This document shows, piece by piece, positions 61,198-64,000 of a stretch of DNA of 64,000 bases (the first letter of the stretch is position 1; every line of letters starts with the position of its first letter). The notes under the pieces were generated by a model that was not told the DNA's origin, did not search any database, and saw only the letters and a list, made by a program, of their open reading frames with translations. The position numbers and the translations under genes were made by a program. Source of the stretch: Micromonospora sp. NBC_00421. Its GTDB lineage: Bacteria; Actinomycetota; Actinomycetes; Mycobacteriales; Micromonosporaceae. Where the stretch lies: positions 5,274,001 through 5,338,000 of the forward strand of contig NZ_CP107929.1 in NCBI RefSeq assembly GCF_036017915.1, read 5' to 3'.

Positions 61198-62388
61198 CTA
61201 CCCGTCGTAGTCGACGGTGAGGGTGTCGGTGACGGGGGTGGACTGGCAGGTCAGCACGTACCCGGCGGCCACCTCGTCCGGCTCCAGCGCGTAGTTGCGG
61301 GCCATCGTCACCGCACCGGAGACGACCCTCGCCCGGCAGGTCGAGCAGACCCCGCCCTTGCAGGCGTACGGCAGTTCGCCGCGCACCTTCAGCGCCGCGT
61401 CCAGCACCCGCTCGCCGGGGCCCATGGTGAACCGCGACGACCGGCCGTCCAGCACGATCGTCACCTCCGCGCCGCCTGTCGACTCGCCGCTGCGGCGTAC
61501 CGGCTCCGGTGGGGCGTCGACGTGGAACAGCTCGGTGTGCACCGCCGACTCCGGCAGACCCCGCCCGGTCAGCACCGCCTTCGCGTCCAGCACCAACTGG
61601 TACGGGCCGCAGAGGAACCACTCCTCGATCGTGTCGCCCGGCACGATGGTGTCCAGCAGCCGGCCCAGCCGGTCGGCGTCGATCCGGCCGGACAGCAACG
61701 GCGACTCGCCCTGCTCCCGGGAGAGCACGTGCACCAGGTGCAGCCGGGTCGGGTAACGGTCCTTCAGGTCGGCCAACTCCTCGGCGAACATCACCGTGTT
61801 CGCCGTGCGGTTGCCGTACACCAGGGTGAAGGTGCTGGCCGGCTCGACGGCCAGGGCGGTCGCGACCAGCGCGAGCACCGGGGTGATGCCGGAACCGGCG
61901 GCCACCGCGCCGTAGTGCCGCACCCGCTCCGGCGCGAACGCGGTGGTGAAGTGCCCCAGCGGGGGCAGCACGTCGACGGTGTCGCCGTGCCGCAGCGCGC
62001 CGCAGGCGTAGCTGGAGAACGCGCCGCCGGGAACCTCTCGTACCCCGATCCGCAACCGGCCGTGCCGGGCCAGGTCGTCCGGCGTCGAGCAGATCGAGTA
62101 CGACCGCCGCACGTCCGCGCCGGCAGCGACGCCCGCAGCCGGGCCGCCTGTCGGATCGGCCACGGCACCGGCCGGCCCGGCGGTGGTCGTCCCGGCCGCA
62201 CCCGGTGCCCCGGCCGGCAGGCGGACGGTCAGGTGTTGGCCGGCGGAGAACGCGAACGTCGCCCGCAACTCCTCGGGCACCGCGAAGGTGATCGCCACCG
62301 CATCGTCGGTGAGCCGGTCGACGGCGGTGACCGGCAGCGGGTGGAAGGCCGGCCGGCGACGGGCGGGGCGGGTGATGGTGACAGTCAC
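61198..62388 (-). CDS. paaE: Phenylacetyl-CoA epoxidase, reductase subunit PaaE
   Basis: 396 aa, GTG overlapping the paaD stop. FAD/NAD reductase domain (RRSYSICSTP flavin motif, GSGITPVLALV nucleotide motif, FLCGPYQLV) and a C-terminal plant-type ferredoxin domain with ligands in YACKGGVCSTCRA and LTCQS. An Ala/Gly-rich insertion at about 65-95 is unusual. Passes electrons from NADPH to the PaaAC oxygenase. Confidence 0.93.
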   Translation of the reverse strand: MTVTITRPARRRPAFHPLPVTAVDRLTDDAVAITFAVPEELRATFAFSAGQHLTVRLPAGAPGAAGTTTAGPAGAVADPTGGPAAGVAAGADVRRSYSICSTPDDLARHGRLRIGVREVPGGAFSSYACGALRHGDTVDVLPPLGHFTTAFAPERVRHYGAVAAGSGITPVLALVATALAVEPASTFTLVYGNRTANTVMFAEELADLKDRYPTRLHLVHVLSREQGESPLLSGRIDADRLGRLLDTIVPGDTIEEWFLCGPYQLVLDAKAVLTGRGLPESAVHTELFHVDAPPEPVRRSGESTGGAEVTIVLDGRSSRFTMGPGERVLDAALKVRGELPYACKGGVCSTCRARVVSGAVTMARNYALEPDEVAAGYVLTCQSTPVTDTLTVDYDG

Positions 62389-62912
62389 AGCGCCTTCAGG
62401 TGGTCGAAGGGTTCGGAGCAGGAACGGCAGCGCCAGAGCGCCTTGCACGCGGTGGAGCCGAACCGGCTGACCTGCTCGGTCTCCGGCGATCCGCAGCGCG
62501 GGCAGCGCACCGCCAACGTCAACGGCACCACGCCGGGCGGACGGCCCGGAGCAGACCCGCCGCCAGCCGGGCCGACCGGGGCAGGGCCGCCGCCGACCGG
62601 GGGCGGCGGGGCGATGCCGGCGGCGGCGAGTTTCACCCGGCCCTCGGCGGAGATCCAGTCGGTGCTCCAGGCGGGGCTGAAGACGGTACGGACCTCGGCG
62701 TCGGGATACCCGGCGACGGCCAGGGCCCGGCGGATGTCGGCGCGGATCACGTCCATCGCCGGGCAGCCGGTGTAGGTGGGGGTGATCGTGACGACCACCC
62801 GGCCGGTCTCCCCGTCCTCGTCGACCGCCCGCAGGATGCCCAGCTCGTCGATGGTGATCACCCGGATCTCCGGATCCACCACCGCCGCCACGGCCGCCCT
62901 GGGGTCGGTCAC
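62385..62912 (-). CDS. paaD: Phenylacetyl-CoA epoxidase subunit PaaD
   Basis: 175 aa from a GTG. MIP18/DUF59 domain (DPEIRVITIDELGIL, TPTYTGCPAMDVI) and a C-terminal zinc ribbon (CPRCGSP, CRSC). The two are joined by a 30-residue Gly/Pro linker. Thought to help mature the complex's metal centres. Confidence 0.92.
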   Translation of the reverse strand: MTDPRAAVAAVVDPEIRVITIDELGILRAVDEDGETGRVVVTITPTYTGCPAMDVIRADIRRALAVAGYPDAEVRTVFSPAWSTDWISAEGRVKLAAAGIAPPPPVGGGPAPVGPAGGGSAPGRPPGVVPLTLAVRCPRCGSPETEQVSRFGSTACKALWRCRSCSEPFDHLKAL

Positions 62913-62925
62913 CGGCCCGCCCCGC

Positions 62926-63651
62926 TCACCACTGCGCCCCGGGGTGGGCGCGGTGCAGCACCTGCATCTCGGCCAGCAGGAAGGACAGGTGCTCGGTGTG
63001 TACGCCGTCCCGGCCACCGCCCGGCGTCCAGCCGGTCGCCGGCCGGGTCAGGGTGGCCTCGGCCAGCACCGGGGAGACCACGGCGTCGAAGTCGGCCCGC
63101 AGGGTGGCCGGGTCGACAGGCGCCGCCGGGTCCGCCGTGAACAGCTCGTGATGGTACGGCCAGAGCTCGTCCACCGCAGCCTGGGCGCGACGGTGCGACT
63201 CGTCGGTGCCGTCGCCGAGCCGCTTCACCCACAGCGCGGAGTGGTCCAGGTGGTAGGCCGACTCCTTGCGGGCCTTCGCGCCGATCGCGGCGAGCCGCTC
63301 GTCTGCGCACCCGGCCAGCGCGGTGTAGAGCGGCAGCTGGTAGGCCGAGAGCAGCAGCAGCTTCACCATGGTCATCGCGAAGTCGCCGTTGGGCAGCTCG
63401 ACCAGGAGACAGTTGCGGAACTCCCGGTCGTCGCGCAGGAACGCCAACGCGTCCTCGTCCCGGCCCGCGCCCTCCAGCTCCCCCGCGTACGACAGCAGCA
63501 GGCGGGCCGCGCCGAGCTGGTCGAGGGCGATGTTGGCAAGCGCGATGTCCTCCTCCATCTCGGGGGCGCGGGTGGCCCACTCGCCGAGCCGCTGGGCGGC
63601 CACCAGCGCGTCGTCGCCGAGGGCGAGGGCGAAGTCGAAGGGGCCGTTCAC
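62926..63651 (-). CDS. paaC: Phenylacetyl-CoA epoxidase subunit PaaC
   Basis: 241 aa from a GTG overlapping paaB. Ferritin-like four-helix protein without a full di-iron site; EEDIALANIALDQLGAARLLL and RKESAYHLDHSALWVKRLGDG are family strings. Structural partner of PaaA. Confidence 0.94.
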   Translation of the reverse strand: MNGPFDFALALGDDALVAAQRLGEWATRAPEMEEDIALANIALDQLGAARLLLSYAGELEGAGRDEDALAFLRDDREFRNCLLVELPNGDFAMTMVKLLLLSAYQLPLYTALAGCADERLAAIGAKARKESAYHLDHSALWVKRLGDGTDESHRRAQAAVDELWPYHHELFTADPAAPVDPATLRADFDAVVSPVLAEATLTRPATGWTPGGGRDGVHTEHLSFLLAEMQVLHRAHPGAQW

Positions 63652-63959
63652 AGGTGGGCCACCCCGTCCGGCACCTCGTAGAAGGTGGGATGGCGGTACA
63701 CCTTGTCGGCGGCCGGGTCGAAGAAGGCGTCCTTCTCGTCGGGGCTGGACGCGGTGATCGCGCCGGCCGGCACCACCCAGATCGACACCCCCTCCTGCCG
63801 ACGGGTGTAGAGGTCACGGGCGTTGCGCAGGGCCAGCTCGGCGTCGGGGGCGTGCAGGCTGCCGACGTGGGTGTGCGACAACCCACGTCGGGCCCGGACG
63901 AAGACCTCCCACAGCGGCGAGGTCGCCGGCACTCCGGGCGGTGTGCTCTGCTCGCTCAC
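63648..63959 (-). CDS. paaB: Phenylacetyl-CoA epoxidase subunit PaaB
   Basis: 103 aa, GTG overlapping the paaA stop. WEVFVRARRGLSHTHVGSLH and YRHPTFYEVPDGV are typical. Small bridging subunit of the epoxidase. Confidence 0.95.
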   Translation of the reverse strand: MSEQSTPPGVPATSPLWEVFVRARRGLSHTHVGSLHAPDAELALRNARDLYTRRQEGVSIWVVPAGAITASSPDEKDAFFDPAADKVYRHPTFYEVPDGVAHL

Positions 63960-64000
63960 GCGGCCACCTTCTCTCTCTGCGCCGCAACCCGCTTCGCGGC
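63956..64000 (-). CDS. paaA: Phenylacetyl-CoA epoxidase catalytic subunit PaaA, C-terminus only
   Basis: The last 14 codons (AAKRVAAQREKVAA) and stop lie in the window; the rest is beyond the edge. Identity comes from the invariant paaABCDE order and the 4-nt overlap with paaB. Confidence 0.8.
   Translation of the reverse strand, partial: AAKRVAAQREKVAA

Overview
The window is high-GC actinobacterial DNA. Uninterrupted genes of ordinary actinomycete chromosome type, frequent GTG starts, a MenG/MqnC menaquinone gene set, ESX-type secretion genes, WhiJ-like XRE/DUF397 genes and DnaA boxes of the TTGTCCACA form all point to Micromonosporaceae (Micromonospora/Salinispora-like). That placement is inference; there is no rRNA or other marker here to settle it. 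I see no tRNA, rRNA, CRISPR array, insertion sequence or prophage.

Layout. 1-5.8 kb: a Tad/Flp-associated MinD-like protein (Ssd) and a HAD phosphatase. Their homologues are neighbours in other actinobacteria; here they are separated by a membrane-anchored von Hippel-Lindau beta-domain protein, a solitary D12-class DNA adenine methylase and a Bcr/CflA-type exporter. 5.9-8.7 kb: a TetR-controlled three-gene operon (SRPBCC membrane protein, a methyltransferase-like plus DCC-thioredoxin fusion, the TetR) behind a promoter flanked by two matching operators. 8.8-11.8 kb: a Fic-like protein with a decayed active motif, and acetyl-CoA synthetase. 12.0-17.6 kb: two secreted M6 metalloproteases in tandem. 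17.7-27.1 kb: small genes, an epoxide-hydrolase-like enzyme, then a split type VII secretion locus (large SseB-domain protein, mycosin, two WXG100 proteins, EccE) with no EccB/C/D. 27.2-36.1 kb: holin-like membrane protein, GNAT, RarD, ECF sigma/anti-sigma pair, PhoX, an IclR/MFS divergent pair and a polyprenyl diphosphate synthase.

36.2-52.5 kb holds the complete 14-gene nuoA-N operon on the minus strand. It is flanked by menaquinone genes: polyprenyl synthase downstream; MenJ, MenG and MqnC upstream. The block therefore makes both complex I and its electron acceptor. Four copies of an undescribed-looking intergenic element sit inside the operon. Each begins with TGAGCGCGAGG at or directly after the stop codon of the preceding gene, and three end in GAAAGG placed as the Shine-Dalgarno of the next gene. 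55-56.4 kb encodes an LPVTG surface protein. 58.6-60.3 kb is an XRE/DUF397 pair divergent from a small acidic protein. The window ends in the phenylacetyl-CoA epoxidase operon paaABCDE, with paaA cut by the window edge.

Regulation visible in the DNA includes at least seven genes whose TANNNT -10 box ends 6-9 nt before the start codon and which lack a Shine-Dalgarno (likely leaderless mRNAs), several strong hairpin terminators, three perfect DnaA boxes, and a triple hairpin with G-run loops after the first exporter. The observations I would follow first are the VHL-domain protein with the hydroxyproline-pocket residues kept, and the stop-codon/Shine-Dalgarno repeat of the nuo operon.
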